Source of the DNA: Gaeumannomyces sp. JS-464 | Lineage: Eukaryota > Ascomycota > Sordariomycetes > Magnaporthales > Magnaporthaceae | Direction: 5' to 3' | DNA length: 64,000 nt | Assembly (NCBI GenBank): GCA_002197995.1 | Contig: NGZR01000006.1 | Location: forward strand, 558,001 to 622,000 | In this document: piece by piece, positions 20,894-33,349 of the stretch | Layout of the letters: each line of letters starts with the position of its first letter | Numbering within the stretch: the stretch's first letter is position 1 | Program-made: the position numbers and the translations under genes | Notes under the pieces: model-generated | Told to the model about the DNA's origin: nothing | Database searches by the model: none | The model's input: the letters and a program-made list of their open reading frames with translations, nothing else

Positions 20894-22754
20894 ACGTGGT
20901 TTACAAGCGAGTCGCGCACATAAGCGAGTCGCGCATTTTCCAATGCGATACGCGTTTCCCACTTCCAACCTTAATTTTTTAACAATTACAAATAAAATCG
21001 ATATCGAAAAAAGTTAAAATTGTTTTCGCCATATAGGTAATCCAATTTAATCGGGGATTAAATTTGCGTTCGGCGGCTAAAATTTACGATGTTTTTAAAT
21101 CCATATTGCGCGATCGACGCGCCGGCCGACCTGCTCGACGCGACAGCATGCCCAAATTACGGAAATTAACGGAATCCGAAAAGGAAGCGTTTGTTAAATA
21201 CATATTTAAGCTGGATTTGCAAGCATTCCCTCCCCGGCCTTTTAATGTTAAAAATATAGCTAACCGATTATTCGCTAAACGCGACGCGAGCGTCGTCGGT
21301 AAAAACTGGGTCGCGAACTTCGTTAAACGCCGCGTAAAGCTCGGCACGCGTTAAATTCGAAAATACGATTACCAAAAGGCTAAATGCGAAAATCCCAAAC
21401 TCGTTTTTGCGTGGTTCGACTTTATACGGAACATTGTGGCCAAATATGGCATTTTAAATAACGATATTTATAACTTTAACGAAACCGGCTTTTTTATAAA
21501 CATAATCGTTGCCGTTATAGTTATTACAATATCGGAAAACCGTAACAAAACAAAACTGGTTTTAGTTTGGCAACCAGGAATAGGTTATAATTATTTAAAA
21601 GGTTAATTGTTGCGGCTAAGCGATCCTTTTTTTATTATCGTTAAAAGGCAGTACCATTTGGCCAATTGGTATTCGAAAACCGACTTTTTACGCGACTAGG
21701 TTATTTTAACGAATTTTAACGGGTGGATTACGAACGAGCTCGGCCTAAAATAAATTCGGCATTTCGATAAATACATTACAGCTTATAAAAAAGGGTTTTA
21801 TCGTTTATTAGTGCTAAACGGGTATAAAAACTACCATTTGACGAATTTTAAACTTTATTGCCAAAAACATAACATTATTACGCTTTGCATACCTTCGCAT
21901 TTGTTTTACTTTTTTTAGCCGCTTAACGTTAAGTGTTTTAGCCTGCTAAAAAAAGCGTACGGTTAATAAATCGAAAACTTAATAAGGTTACACGTTAACC
22001 ACGTAATTAAAATCGAGTTCCTTTCGGCGTTTAAAGCGGCATTTTTTAACTTTATAACCGAAAAAAACATTCGAAGAAGCTTTTAAAAGGCTGGTTTTGC
22101 TTTTTTTAATCCGGGTTTAATTTTAAAAAAGCTGGATGTAAAGCTACGAACTTTAACTCTCTTAAGGAAGCTTTTAAACAACGCCGAACTTTGGACTTTT
22201 AAAACGCCGCGGATAGTTAAGGAAGCAACTTCGCAGTTCGAATATATTAAAACTCGAATTTCCAATTACCGAAGCAGCTTTTCGTTATTTATGCTAGCGG
22301 TTGTGGACTAGCTTGCGAAAGGGACGAGTTCGATTATGCATTAAATGGCTTTTTTTAAAGCCGAAGTTGCTTCGTTACGCAAAGCGAACGAAGTATTAAA
22401 CAAACGCCGGAAGGTTAAAAAAACACGTGTTCGATAAAAAGGGTTACATATTGTCGAAAAAATACGTAATGTCCTGGATTAGGAGGAGCTAAATGGGCAG
22501 TTACAGTAAAAAATGCGCGATTATAAGGGTTAATAAAGGAAAGCGATAACGATTCGTCGGCGATGTGGCATTTGCGGTAAAACCGGACATAATGCGCGCA
22601 TTTGTTAAAAAAAAGTAAAAATGTCCGATATATACAGTTCCAAATAGTTTAAATGGATTTTTGGCGTTATTGGGTTGGCATGCGCGTTAATTAACCGGAA
22701 GTCGGGTGTGGGTGCGCGATTCGCTTATGTGCGCGACTCGCTTGTAAACCACGT
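20894..22754 (+). mobile_element. Fot1/pogo transposon, copy 2 (pogo-2), 1861 bp
   Basis: A TA duplication (20892-20893, 22755-22756) flanks terminal inverted repeats starting ACGTGGTTTACAAGCGAGTC. A 13-bp AAGCGAGTCGCGC unit occurs twice in tandem in the left end and inverted in the right end. It interrupts Gypsy-D1 RT sequence that is continuous in D3 and D4. This is the least RIP-damaged pogo copy judging by its open N-terminal frame. Confidence 0.93.
21000..22640 (+). pseudogene. pogo-2 transposase, N-terminal DNA-binding part still open
   Basis: An uninterrupted 96-codon frame (21064-21354) spans both HTH units: MRSAAKIYDVFKSILRDRR, the GRPARRDS linker, the CENP-B-type HTH with KYIFKLDLQAFPPRPF, then GKNWVANFVKRRVKLGTR. 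A stop follows, then DDE segments (YNFNETGF near 21474-21497, with the first Asp changed to Asn) and a terminal CGKTGHNARIC-type knuckle near 22575-22610. The DNA-binding part might still fold, but catalysis is lost. Confidence 0.85.
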
Positions 22755-24694
22755 TAATTATTTTTAGTTTTTTTTAATTTATGTTAAATTATAAGCTTTT
22801 CGTAAATTTAAAACCGTAAAATACTTAGTTTTATTAAGCTTATTTCGTAATTCGTCGATAAAATATAAAAAATATCGATTTTTAATTGTAATTTCGTTTA
22901 ACGGGCGATAATCGACGCATATTCGCTCCGTTTCCTTTTCTTTTTCTTTATAAAATTTTATATCCCATTAAAAAATCGGAAAGTTTAATATATTCTTTTC
23001 GTAAGTTTTTTTTAATTGTTTTTTTAATACCTTTTATTATTTAAATTCCGTTTTTAATTTAAATTTAATTTTAAAATCGAATGGTTTATATTCGGGAAAT
23101 ACCGTTTTTAATTTTTTTTTAAACAATTTTTCGTATTTATAGTATTTTTTAAAACATTCGCGAGCCGTTTTTTAACGTTAATTAAATCGTTTTAATCGTT
23201 TTCCATTTTAAATAATTGTATATTCGTTTATATTAAATGCGAAAATAAACTGCTAAACTTTATTACCGTTATAACCTTTTTTTAATTGCTTTTATATTTA
23301 TAATTTAAAGTTCGTAATTAATAAACCGTTTTAATTATTTGTAATTTTTTTTATTAAATTTAACTAGTAGTTTAATTTATTTGTAAATTATTTTTTTTAA
23401 ATTAAAAAATTTAAAAAATAACGTTTTCTTTTTTTATATTTAATTTGTTTAATATAATTGTAACGTTTTTTCCATTTCGGGTACGTAATGTTATTAATTG
23501 TATTTTTTAATTACTTTTTTCTTTATTATAAACGATAAGTATTTTTTCAGCCGTTTTTATTAATACGGTTAATATTTCCGTTTATTGGGATTTTATACCG
23601 TTTAACCGTTTATAACGATATATAATCGCTTTATGCTTCGCAATTAATATATTACCGTAACTTTTTTTTAATATTTATTTAAATATTAAAAAATCGTACG
23701 GTCGATTTAATTTCGCTATTATAATAGGTTTTTATCGGTTTTATTTTTCATTTTGTACGTTTTATTTGGGTAGTTTTTTTAATTTTTTAATAAAAGGAAC
23801 AAATATTATACGTTCGTTTTTTTATCCAGGTTAAACGGGATATACGTTTACGCGATTTTTAATATTAAGCTTTCGCTTTTTATATTATATGCATTTTGCA
23901 TTTTTTAATTTCGCACTTTTTTTAATCGAATATATTTATAACGTATAATATCGGGTATTTCCTATTAAGTTTAAAAGTTGTAACGAGTTTATTAATACTA
24001 GTCGGTTTTTACCGTAGTAATTAAAAAGCCAATTATAATTTAATTTTAAATTTGTTTTTAAACTTTTATAAAAGAAATCGTATTTTAATTTAAGTTTAAA
24101 ACGGAATTTGCATTTTTTATAAATGCATTTCGTTTAAAAAAGGCACAAATGTTTAAAATGCGTCGTCGAATTAATATTAAAATGGTTTTAAAAATGCACT
24201 TTTTAATAATTTGCGTTTTTAAATTTAATATTTACGTATTTAACTTTTTGTTTATTAACGAACTACGATAAAAATTGGGCTGTTTTTATTAACCAAAGTA
24301 GTATAAAATAAACCGTTAAGGTATTTTAAAACCTTTACGTTTTAAAAACATTTTAAAACGTTAAAAAGCGTAAAGCGCGTTAGTCTTTCCAGTTTGCTTG
24401 GTTTTCGCGAATTATAAGTATAAAAGTTACGCTGCTCGGGTTTTTTACTTGTTTTTAAAACTCGACCGTTTTAAAGTTTTAATTGTTTTAATTTATTTTA
24501 ACGTTAGTATTAAAATTTTAAAGTTCGCGAAAAACTAAATTTAATTTAAAACCTTTTTTTATTAAACCCGCTTTTTTTATATCGTTTATTAAAGCTGCTT
24601 TTTTGTAAACCTTATAAAAAACGGCGTCGTTTTCCTTTTTCGAATTTATAAGCTTAAAAATAACGCGTTATTTTCTTTTACCATCGTATTTAAC

Positions 24695-24871
24695 TGTAAT
24701 AAACCTAGCTACTAAGTGGTCGCTAATAAAGGTTAAAGTAATGTTATTTTAAAAAAATAAAAAGGAAAAAAAAGCTATAAGAAAGGTTATATAGTTTTTA
24801 TATATATACGAGTTAGCTTAAAAGTAACCCTTAAGCTATCACTTTCGTACTTAAAGCACGGAACTAATATA
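24695..24871 (-). repeat. Gypsy-C 3' LTR (left)
   Basis: Begins TGTAATAAACCTAGCTAC and ends AACTAATATA (terminal CA changed to TA). It pairs with 32197-32374. Confidence 0.9.
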
Positions 24872-24879
24872 TAGCCGCC

Positions 24880-26950
24880 TTTTCCAAGCTCGCCTTTTTT
24901 AATTGTTTCGTTCTTTTCCCGTTTTTCGCGCGTTCCGTTAGCATAAGTGGCCTTTTTATTAAAAGGCCTCGTGCCGTGCTAGGGGGTATTATTAGTATGT
25001 TCGGCCCCGGGTCGGCTTTTAAATAGGTGCTTAGTTTTTCCGTGTTTTAACCCGGGGGTTTTTTCCTTTTTTATTAGTAGCGACGGTTTGCTTTTTAATT
25101 GCTTCGTGGTTTTTAATTGCCTCGCTTTTTCCTTTCCTTTTTTATGCTTGCTTTTAATTGCTTCGCGTAACTTATTTATCCTTTTTGCGATTTCGTTTTT
25201 ACCAGAAATTTTTTTTTCGCTCGTTATCGTTTCGACTTTAGCTTTTCGTTTTAACCATTTCCGTTTTTCCTTCGCTTTTCCTTTTGGGTATTGGTTAATA
25301 ATTCTCGTTTTTTGCTTATTGCGGCTTCGTTTTCGCCTTATTTCGCCGCCGCCGTCGTTTTGCCTTTTTATACGATCCCGTTTTTAGCCCTGGTTTTTTC
25401 CGCTTTATCGCGCTTTATTTTATTACAAACGCCAATTTCCACCCGCACGTTTTCACCGATATTTTTTACCGCTGCCGCTTTTTTTCCGCTTTTTAAGTTA
25501 ATAACGGCGATTTAAACGCGTAAGTTTTTTCGCGCCCGTTTATTATCCGTGTTTAACCCATTATGTTTTTTAATATAAGCGCGATAAAGGCCGTCGCGTT
25601 ACTAACGCGATTAATTTAACGAGTAATTCGTTAAACGAAAAGCACGCGGCTTTCGTCCACCAAAAGTACGAATGTAACGCGTATTTCCAAAAGTCGAAAG
25701 TTACTAAGTCGTGGCTTGCAAAAAGTACCGACCCGGACAAGCTTGCGACCGCTGCCGCAAAGGAAAAACAGCGGGTTGCAATACCTTTAATGCTACTTAC
25801 GCCTCGAGCTTTGCCCTTCGCCGTGCCCGGCGTAAACCTTTTTGCTATAACGATTAATAATCGGCATATTTTCACGTTTAGCGTCCTTTTCGGCAAAAGC
25901 TCGCGACCAGTTTTTATTTGCGAATACCTTATTACTTACCAGCATTAATCGCGATTTTTTAACGAAATTAACGCGAATTTCAACCGTTAATATATTTAAA
26001 ATGCTAACCTCGCGGGAAACGCTTTAATTTTCGGTAATACGGCTAGTATTTTTTCCCGTTATAGCAATTAAAACTAATAGCTTATAAATACGTTTATTTG
26101 TAGTTTTAGCTTTATATAAATAATTAGCCTTTTTTTTTTTTAATAACGGCGTTATTAATTATTCGCAAAAGTTTTAAATAAAAGCGGAACGTTACGCCGA
26201 AACGCGCGATAACCGGCTTATTAACGTTATTGTTTAAATGGTTAGTAATAACCGTATTTAGTTTAATAAAAGCTCGGCGCGTTATCGCTTTATTTATTAT
26301 TTTAGCTTAAACCGTCGTAAGCCGTCGCCTTTTTTTCATGCCGCCCGGTACCGTAAAAAGCGCGTTATCGCCGGATATAATCGCAGCGGCGGCAGCTTTT
26401 CTTTCCCGTTAGTACTATTCCCTTTTTAAGCTCGAAAAAAAGGAATTTTTTAACGATAAAAACGCGTTTTAATTCCGCTTTTCTTTCGTGTTATGCGCGC
26501 AAATTTCTTTTTTTAAAATTAGGTTTTAAATATAGTAATAATTTATCGTGCTAAGCTTTTTTTTATCTCGTATTTAAACCGGCGCGTTTTAACCTCGGCG
26601 TTCGTTTTTATTTTTTTTCGCTAAGTTTTCGAAACCGGCGCGCTTTTTGCTTTTTATCCATCGTTCGTAGTATAATTAAACTAAAGGTTTTAACTTCGTG
26701 CTTTTTATATGGTGCGCGTTTACCCGCTTTTTAGCTTTTTTTTATCTTTAAGTAATTAAACATTCGTAACGCGCCTTTTTTATTTACGTAACGCCGCTAT
26801 TTGCTTTTTTTTGCTTTATAATTCGGAACCGTTTTAAATGCGCGCGTTCCTTTATTGCGCTTTAAAATTTTGCTATTGCCGCTATATTTTTAAAATTTTC
26901 CAATAAATTCCAATCCGTTTTATTTTATCCTACTTATTTTATTAATATGT
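24880..26950 (-). other. Gypsy-C accessory region between integrase and 3' LTR, unknown product
   Basis: A minus-strand frame with only RIP-type stops can be followed from about 26400 to 25850. It includes KINKAITRRAFIKLNTVI, then ARFGVTFRFYLKLLRIINN, then NKNWSRAFAEKDAKRE. After apparent frame changes a very basic, Lys/Arg/Ala-rich C-terminal stretch follows (about 25550-24900; KKAAAVKNIGENVRVEIGV and similar). The 108-codon open frame at 25896-25570 is in another frame and is probably partly spurious. The basic coiled tail suggests a nucleic-acid-binding protein, but no family was recognised. Plus-strand open frames here (25088-25515) are shadows. Confidence 0.45.
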
Positions 26951-28700
26951 GCTTTTTTCCCCGCTTTTTAGCGTTTTACTGCTAAAATCTTTTTTACGAA
27001 CCACTTTTTCCGGGTTTGCTATTTTCCAGTAATAGGATTAGGACGAGGCTTAATCGTATATTCGTATTTATTTATAACGAAAGCGGGTCGTTCGTTGCTC
27101 GTTCGATTAGTTTAACGTAAAAAGTAAGGTAAATATTTTAAGCATATTTAATATAATAGTAAAAAGAGTTAAAACCGCGACCATTTCGTATTTATTTGCC
27201 ATTTAGTTTAACTTTTTACTAAAGCGGTTTGTTTTAATATTACGAAAAAATAGCTAAACTTTATCTCTTATTTTGTATTTTTCGGCCCGGCGGCGGAACT
27301 TATTCGGTTAAAACTTTTGTTATTATTACGCAAATGCCGCGGCTATTATAGCGAGTTTTAATCCTTCGCGTAAATGGGTTAAAAAAGCGAAAACGCGCTT
27401 TTTCTTACTGGTTTTAAACGCGTTATTTAGTAAAAGGTATATTAAAATCGGGTTAATGTTAAATCCAAAAAGTAAACGGTTAAAGCTATATTTTATAATA
27501 ATCGAATTTTCATTATTAAACGCGAATTAGCAAACGTCGAAATATTATAACTAATTAATTTACGCGAAAGTAATAAAGCAGCGTAAATAGTGTTAAACTT
27601 TTTGGTTTGCTCGTTTTATGCCTTCGTTTATTTCGAAATGGAAAAATATAAAAGCAATTGTTCGATTCCCATTTAAAAGCATAGTTTTATTTAAAATTTT
27701 CCAACCTAATTCGAACGTTTATTAAATATAATATTATTCGGAAAGCTACGAAATCGCTATTAAGTAAAACGGAATTTTACTATACATTTTTTTGCTTTTA
27801 TATTATACATAGCTTTTAATTAAATGTATTTTAATAACTTATTAGTAATTACCATTAAATATTTCGGTTTTTTTTCGGTAATAGGAAGCTTTATTATAAA
27901 ATTATTAAAATGTTTTTTTAAAATTGGTTTAAAACCGGGAAAAAGCGTAATAACTTTTGTTTATATTATCGTAACGGGCGGGATTTGCGACATATATCGC
28001 AATTACGAACGAATCGTACTATATTTCGTAATATCCCATTTTAATAGTAATCCCGGTATAAAACGGCGAATATATTATTTTAACCCGCGTGGTTTATAAT
28101 CGGAAAAGCGTATACTTTTTAAATTAAAATAGTAATTAATAGTTTTTAAGCTAAAAGCTATAGCCGCTTTTTATATTAAAATGCTTTTTATATATTAATT
28201 TCGCAATTTGCTATTTGCGTTTTTATATTAGCTTTTAAAAAAAAACTGCGCGCATTTTGCTAAATTGCTACGAGTTTATATTCGTATATATTATTGCGGT
28301 ATAACGCTTTATTTTATAAATTCGTTAAAGTTTATTCGCGGAAAATAATGGCTTTCGTTAAAAAGGATATAACGTAAATATTGCTTCGTATTAATAGCTA
28401 AGCCGGGTTAAATGCTAAGGTTTTTTTTCGTATTAGCGTAGTTTTATTATAAATTTAGCTCGGGGATAAAATGGTTATAAATACGGAATTAATACGGAAC
28501 TTTGCTAACGTTATGCTTTAACGGGTTGCATTAATTATAACAGCGTTATTTTGCGTATCCCTTTTTTTTTCGTTTTATTTTTTTCGTAATAACGTGTTCG
28601 GCAATATTGCGTATTTCCTTAATCGATATTACAAATTATAGTTAAATTTCGCTAATATTTCCGTTTAACGCATTTATTTTTCAGATATTTTTCGGGGTTT
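26950..28700 (-). pseudogene. Gypsy-C RNase H and integrase region (assigned by position)
   Basis: This lies between the RT remnant and the accessory region on the minus strand. RNase H-like traces (a segment with YNHFIPELNL near 28470) are weak, and integrase motifs were not individually resolved because stops and frame changes are dense. The assignment rests on gene order in Ty3/Gypsy elements. A plus-strand open frame at 27824-28099 is regarded as a shadow. Confidence 0.45.
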
Positions 28701-30150
28701 AAAAAAGTATTTTAAACTTTTATAATTTATAAAAATTAAAAACGGTTTAAATACGTTTCGTAATTTTACGTCCCAAATTTTTAAGCATTTGATTATAGTT
28801 AAAAGTTTTATATTGTAAATAATATAATTGCGTTATACGTCGTTTAATTTAACGAAGTGGTAAGTAATTAATCGTTATAAACCGTTTTTCCCTTTTTAAA
28901 ATAAGCAACCTTTTAAAACCGTCCTAAAATAGTTTAATTTAACCTTATATTTTATTTTAAATTTTATTATATTAATATAAGTGTTTAAATAAACGCTAGC
29001 TTTAATTGCTTAAATGTTATATCGATTTTAAAATCCTATCGGTATAAAATCCCTTTTTTAGTTAAAACTAGCAATAGCGTAGCTAGTTTTAAATATTTGT
29101 CGATAAAATTTCGGTAAAAATTAACGAAGCTAAAAAAGCCGCGAAATTTTTTAAATTTTTTTAACCTTTTTAATCGCGAATCGCGCGGATTTTTTTTAAA
29201 TCGGTTTAAATTCCCTTTTTTATTTTAATTATAAACCTTAAATATTTAACTTTTTATATTACGAAATTGCTTTTTTTTAAATTTAAGTTTAGCCCGGCGT
29301 TTTTTAACCGACGGAAAACTTTTTTCACTTTTTCCATATAATTTTTGCGAAATCCCGAAAAAAAATAAACACGTTATCCAAATATGCTAATACGAAATCG
29401 TCGAAATATCGTTTAAAACACCGTTAATATAACGTTAAAACGTTATTAAAACTTTTGCAAAATTAAACGGGCATATTAGCTAACGTGGTTTACAAGCGAG
29501 TGCTATACACAAGCGAGTGCCACACGTCGAAATCACGTGTTAAACGCGATTTTCGACACCCTTGCTAACTCGGCCAATTTAAGCTTAAATTTAACTAAAT
29601 TTAAAAATATTATATTTAACTAAATAGGAAATTTTATGTAATTTTCTTCGACTTTTACTATTACTCCTTTTAAATTAGTTTGTAATACTGTATAATATAC
29701 TGTGCTAAGTGCGCAACTAACTTTAAAGCACTAATAATAAAAATGCGGAAAAATCATATTATAAACCCTATGTGGTTAAATGTACGTATTTAAAATTTGG
29801 TTAAATTTAGCTGTAAATTAGGCGAGTTATTTAATCGAAATAAAACGCTTTAATATGTATTTTTCACGTGTGGCATTCGCTTATATGTAGCACTCGCTTG
29901 TAAACCACGTTATTCGAATAATTCAAATTGTATTTAAAACGTTATTAAATGTTTTTCGCTTTTTATTACCCGGATTTTGTAAAAAGCGATTTTAACGTTT
30001 ATTTTCGTAAACCATTTTACTTTTAATAAAAAGCGGAATGTTTTTTTTATTAACGGTAAAAAATAGCGATTTTAAAGCGTAATTGCGTTAAATGCACGGT
30101 AATTTACGTATAAACGTTAGCCTTTTAACTATTTACGTACTATTAAAACG
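28700..30150 (-). pseudogene. Gypsy-C reverse transcriptase, split by MITE-2
   Basis: The N-terminal half (30150-29911) translates to RLYVNYRAFNAITL*NRYF, then KVKWFTKINVKIAFYKIRV, ending at the F-E-W junction. The sequence then jumps across MITE-2 (29483-29910) and resumes at 29480 with MPV*FCKSFNNVL. The catalytic box FDDFVLAYLDNVFIFFRDF lies at about 29415-29360, with the second Asp of YLDD changed to Asn. Confidence 0.85.
29483..29910. mobile_element. MITE-2, non-autonomous pogo-related element, 428 bp
   Basis: A TA duplication (29481-29482, 29911-29912) flanks inverted termini starting ACGTGGTTTACAAGCGAGTG. The unit AAGCGAGTGCYAYAC is repeated twice at the left end and, inverted, at the right. 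The core is AT-rich and non-coding. Ends are closest to pogo-2 and pogo-3, suggesting the enzyme of that subfamily mobilised it. Confidence 0.92.
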
Positions 30151-31289
30151 AGCGTAGCTATTAAAAATAAATTAACGCGGATTTAACCTTTATCCATTAG
30201 GTCGGTAATTTGTTTTATAATTTTAAAAGTTGTTTTTTCGGCATATTATACAAACGTTTTTAAAAAAGGTCCGGAATAAAACCGTCGTCGTTTTTTTTAA
30301 CTTAATATAATAGTTTAAATTCCCCCGGTAAAAACAACCTTAATACTTTCGTTTTATTAAAAAGGTTAGCAACTTCGCTAATTTTTAAAGCAATTTGGGT
30401 TTTAACCGGTTAAACGGTGGTATTTTAACGGTAAATTGTAATATTCGTATTATTTTCCTTAAAAAATAGATATAAACTCGTAACTTTGTTAAAAGTTTCG
30501 TTATTATTTTCGGCAAATTACGGCGAAAATATTACCGATAATTACCGGAAGTTTTTCCGAGGTTAATCGGGCTTTCGCTTTTTTAATTACGAATTAGCTT
30601 ATTGCTTTTATTCGTAAGCAATTTAAAACCGCGTTAAAAGTAACTTATCGCGTTTTATTTACGAAAATTTTAAAATAACGTTTTGTAATATGCTTAAAAT
30701 AATGTAAAATAAAATAAGCTTTATTTAGCCATCCATATTTATTTTACATTTGGCAAAATACCTAATAGCTAGCGAGGTTTTGCTTAAAATCGTTTTTAGC
30801 TATCATGGTTTATAAAATTGTATTTTTTCGATTTAAAATTTTATCGCAAATTTTTCGCTTATTACCGCGTAATATTCGCATTTTAAATCCATTTGTATAT
30901 TAATAAATTAAAAAAAGTTAAGTAATATCGAAACCAAAAACGAAAAGCCGTTTATATTTCGTTTGATTTTTTTTTAATTCGTTTTTTATTTTCTTTTAAA
31001 TGGCTTATTAGTTACAATTTGTATTCGCTGCCGCAATTTCCCCTTTTAACTAAATCTTTTATTAAGGGCTACTTTTTTCTCCTTTCGGTACCGGTGTTTT
31101 AGGTCGAAGCTAACTTAACCTTTTTCGGCCGTGCCGCGCTTCGGTACCAACAAGCTCGTCGCTTATATTTTTTGCTTTTACAATTTAAATACGCCCCGGA
31201 TTTCCGTCGCCGTTGGAATTCTTTTTAAAATACCTAAAAAGCGCGTAGCTTACGTGGCGGTTATACGTTGGTATAAGCCGCGTTAACGC

Positions 31290-32000
31290 TTATTATTAAG
31301 GTATTTTCCGTATTTTTTCCGGTATAAGCAAAAGCGGAAAGTTATAATGCTTTTTTACCGAATTTATTATTTAAATTAATCGTTTTTAATGCTTACATAA
31401 TGCGTTTATATATCGCTACTATTTCCTAATAGGAAGTGGTATTATATAAGCCCGTTACCGCCGTTAAACGGATGCGATTGGAAATGCGAAAGCGAAAGTA
31501 ATTAATTTTAATTTCGTTCGCCTATTTTAATCCGCTAGCGAATGTTAATAGCATTTCGAATTTGGTATAAAAGTAAGTAAACGTTTAGCCCGGCTTTGTC
31601 CAGTAAACTTTTAGCTTCGCTAAAGCCTGGGCTTTTTTGTAAAAGTCGTTAAAAATAGTACCAAAATGGAAAATAAAATCGGCTAAGTTATACGTGCTAT
31701 TTAATCTTCCGATTTCGTAATAAAAGCGTACCATATTTTAAATGCTTAAAGCTAAATACGTTTAAATGTATTCGAATTTATCGCGGTCGTCCTCGATAAA
31801 CTCCGCGTTTTGGTTAAGCTTATATTTAACCGCGTTTTTCCAAACGTCGAAACCGCTTTTATCGCCGGCGTATAAAGTCGGGTTTTTAAAAGGCAGCCGT
31901 TTCGATGCGAAAAATGTTACGTGTACGGCTAGAAATTGGTCTTTTTATTCCGTTATTACCCGCGTAATATCGTTACGATGGTTAACGAAAAGCTTGTTAA
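31290..32000 (-). pseudogene. Gypsy-C gag region
   Basis: The minus-strand frame reads SGFDVWKNAVKYKLNQNAE near 31850-31800 and LADFILHFGTIFNDFYKK near 31690-31640. Next comes TYFYTKFEMLLTFASGL near 31580-31530, then INYFRFRISNRIRLTAV. This pattern (helical capsid-like domain with an F-Y-x-x-F block) is that of fungal Ty3/Gypsy gag. The plus-strand open frame at 31766-32011 is antisense. Confidence 0.75.
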
Positions 32001-32196
32001 CGTCGTTTTAAAACTTTTGTTAATTAAATTCGGCCGCGGCTAATTGTGCTTAAAAGTTCGCAATAGCAGCGAATAGCGAGCTTTGTAAAAGGGGGGCCGG
32101 GATACCAAAGGTAAAAGTTAAGCCCCCGTCGTTATTCGTAGTTTTTGGTATTGTTATTATTATAATCCCTTTTAATAGGAAAAAATCTTTTAAAAA

Positions 32197-32374
32197 TGTA
32201 ATAAACCTAGCTATTAGGTGGTCGCCAGTAAAGGTTAAAATAATGTTATTTTAAAAGATAAAAAGGAAGAAAAAAAAGGCTATGGGAAAGGTTATGTGGT
32301 TTTTATATATACGAGTTAGCTTAAAAGTAACCCCTAAGCTATTACTTTCGTGCTTAAAGCACGGAATTATAACA
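32197..32374 (-). repeat. Gypsy-C 5' LTR (right)
   Basis: Begins TGTAATAAACCTAGCTAT and ends TTATAACA, followed by the TTAAC duplication. The plus-strand open frame 32282-32467 overlaps it and is not considered a gene. Confidence 0.9.
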
Positions 32375-32379
32375 TTAAC

Positions 32380-33190
32380 TTTTATAATTTTAAATATAAC
32401 AATGTTTTATAATTTTCGAAAGTATTATTTAATAACTTTTTTATTTAAACTAATATATAACATATAATTCGTTTTAATAATATATTTAATTAAACGTTAA
32501 CTTAATATATAATACTTTTTATATCGAGCTTTTTTATATTCGTTAAAAGTTAACTATTTAGCGGTTATTATCCCGTTAAAAGCAGTTTGTTTTAATATAA
32601 CCTGTTTAATTGCATTTAAAACACTTCCCGTTTTTCGGGTTTTGCTTTTGCTTTTTTTATTTTTTTACTATTAATAAGCGGCCTTTGTATTAAAATTTAT
32701 AAAGTTTAAATGCATTTTATAAACTGTAATAAATTGCTGTTTAGCTTTTTTTTAATTAATTTTATTATTTTATACCGCATTTTTAAAACTATATCCTTTT
32801 TTTTATCGTTCGTATAATATATCGCTAATACAACCCGCGTTTTTAATGTAATTCGTAAAAATTTCGGGGCGATTTTATTTCGCGAGTTTATTTTTTTGCG
32901 TTTTCGCGCAATCCGTTATAAAAATGCAGTATTAACGTAGCGTCGCTTTAATTAAGTTTAATGTTAACCTTTTAAAAGTTCGTAACGTATTTAGCCGCGG
33001 TTTTTTATTATTTAAATGCTAGCAAATTTTTTTAGCGATTTGGGTTTTATTAACTATTTCGAACACTTTTCCAATTTTTTTTTCGAAAGTTTCGAAATTA
33101 GCGAAAATAATTTTCGTAGCTTTTTAGCTTTTTAGCTTTTTTTGTATTTTTTTTAAAATAATCGCTTTAAATTAGCTAAAACTACTTTTT
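32380..33190 (-). pseudogene. Gypsy-D1 gag region
   Basis: Minus-strand translation near 33060-32800 gives EIVNKTQIAKKIC, then DATLILHFYNGLRENAKK, then a segment ending in a basic stretch. The F-Y-x-G-L-R block is typical of the retrotransposon gag domain. It is the continuation of the pol remnant left of Gypsy-C and lies directly beside the D1 right (5') LTR, as expected for a minus-strand element. Confidence 0.7.
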
Positions 33191-33349
33191 CACTTTGCCG
33201 TTTAATTTAATATTGCAATTAAAGGTTTGCTTTTAAAATAAAGCATTTTAAAAGTGGATAAAATAATATCGTTACGTGTAATGGCAAAAAAAAACACGTA
33301 ATTTAAAAGGATAATTTACTTGCTTGTTTTAAAAAATGTTTAAAAGCTA

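Larger units (their letters stand above)
20453..24689 (-). pseudogene. Gypsy-D1 pol remnant: RNase H and reverse transcriptase (integrase absent)
   Basis: The minus-strand translation near 20733-20785 reads VFIYLNNMLILSKTMEKYK, the RT catalytic box of Ty3/Gypsy with YLDD changed to YLNN. RNase H-side sequence lies to the left and RT palm/fingers to the right, resuming after pogo-2 (20894-22754). The sequence aligns with D3 (about 56655-57855) and D4 (about 62530-64000). Those copies have an integrase to the left, but here the alignment begins abruptly at 20453. The right part (about 23500-24689) should hold protease and the link to gag; Gypsy-C interrupts at 24695. Confidence 0.75.
24695..32374 (-). 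mobile_element. Gypsy-C: Ty3/Gypsy retrotransposon nested in Gypsy-D1 (7.7 kb)
   Basis: LTRs 24695-24871 and 32197-32374 (about 177 bp, TGTAATAAACC...) are flanked by a perfect TTAAC duplication (24690-24694, 32375-32379). Minus-strand order from the right is gag, RT (interrupted by MITE-2), RNase H/integrase region, a long accessory region, then the 3' LTR. It splits Gypsy-D1 between its pol and gag. It is unrelated in LTR sequence to Gypsy-1 and Gypsy-B. Confidence 0.93.

Noticed and set aside
25088..25515. Plus-strand hydrophobic frames resembling membrane proteins
   Set aside because: Shadow of the Lys/Arg-rich minus-strand frame in Gypsy-C; hydrophobicity is a complement artefact.
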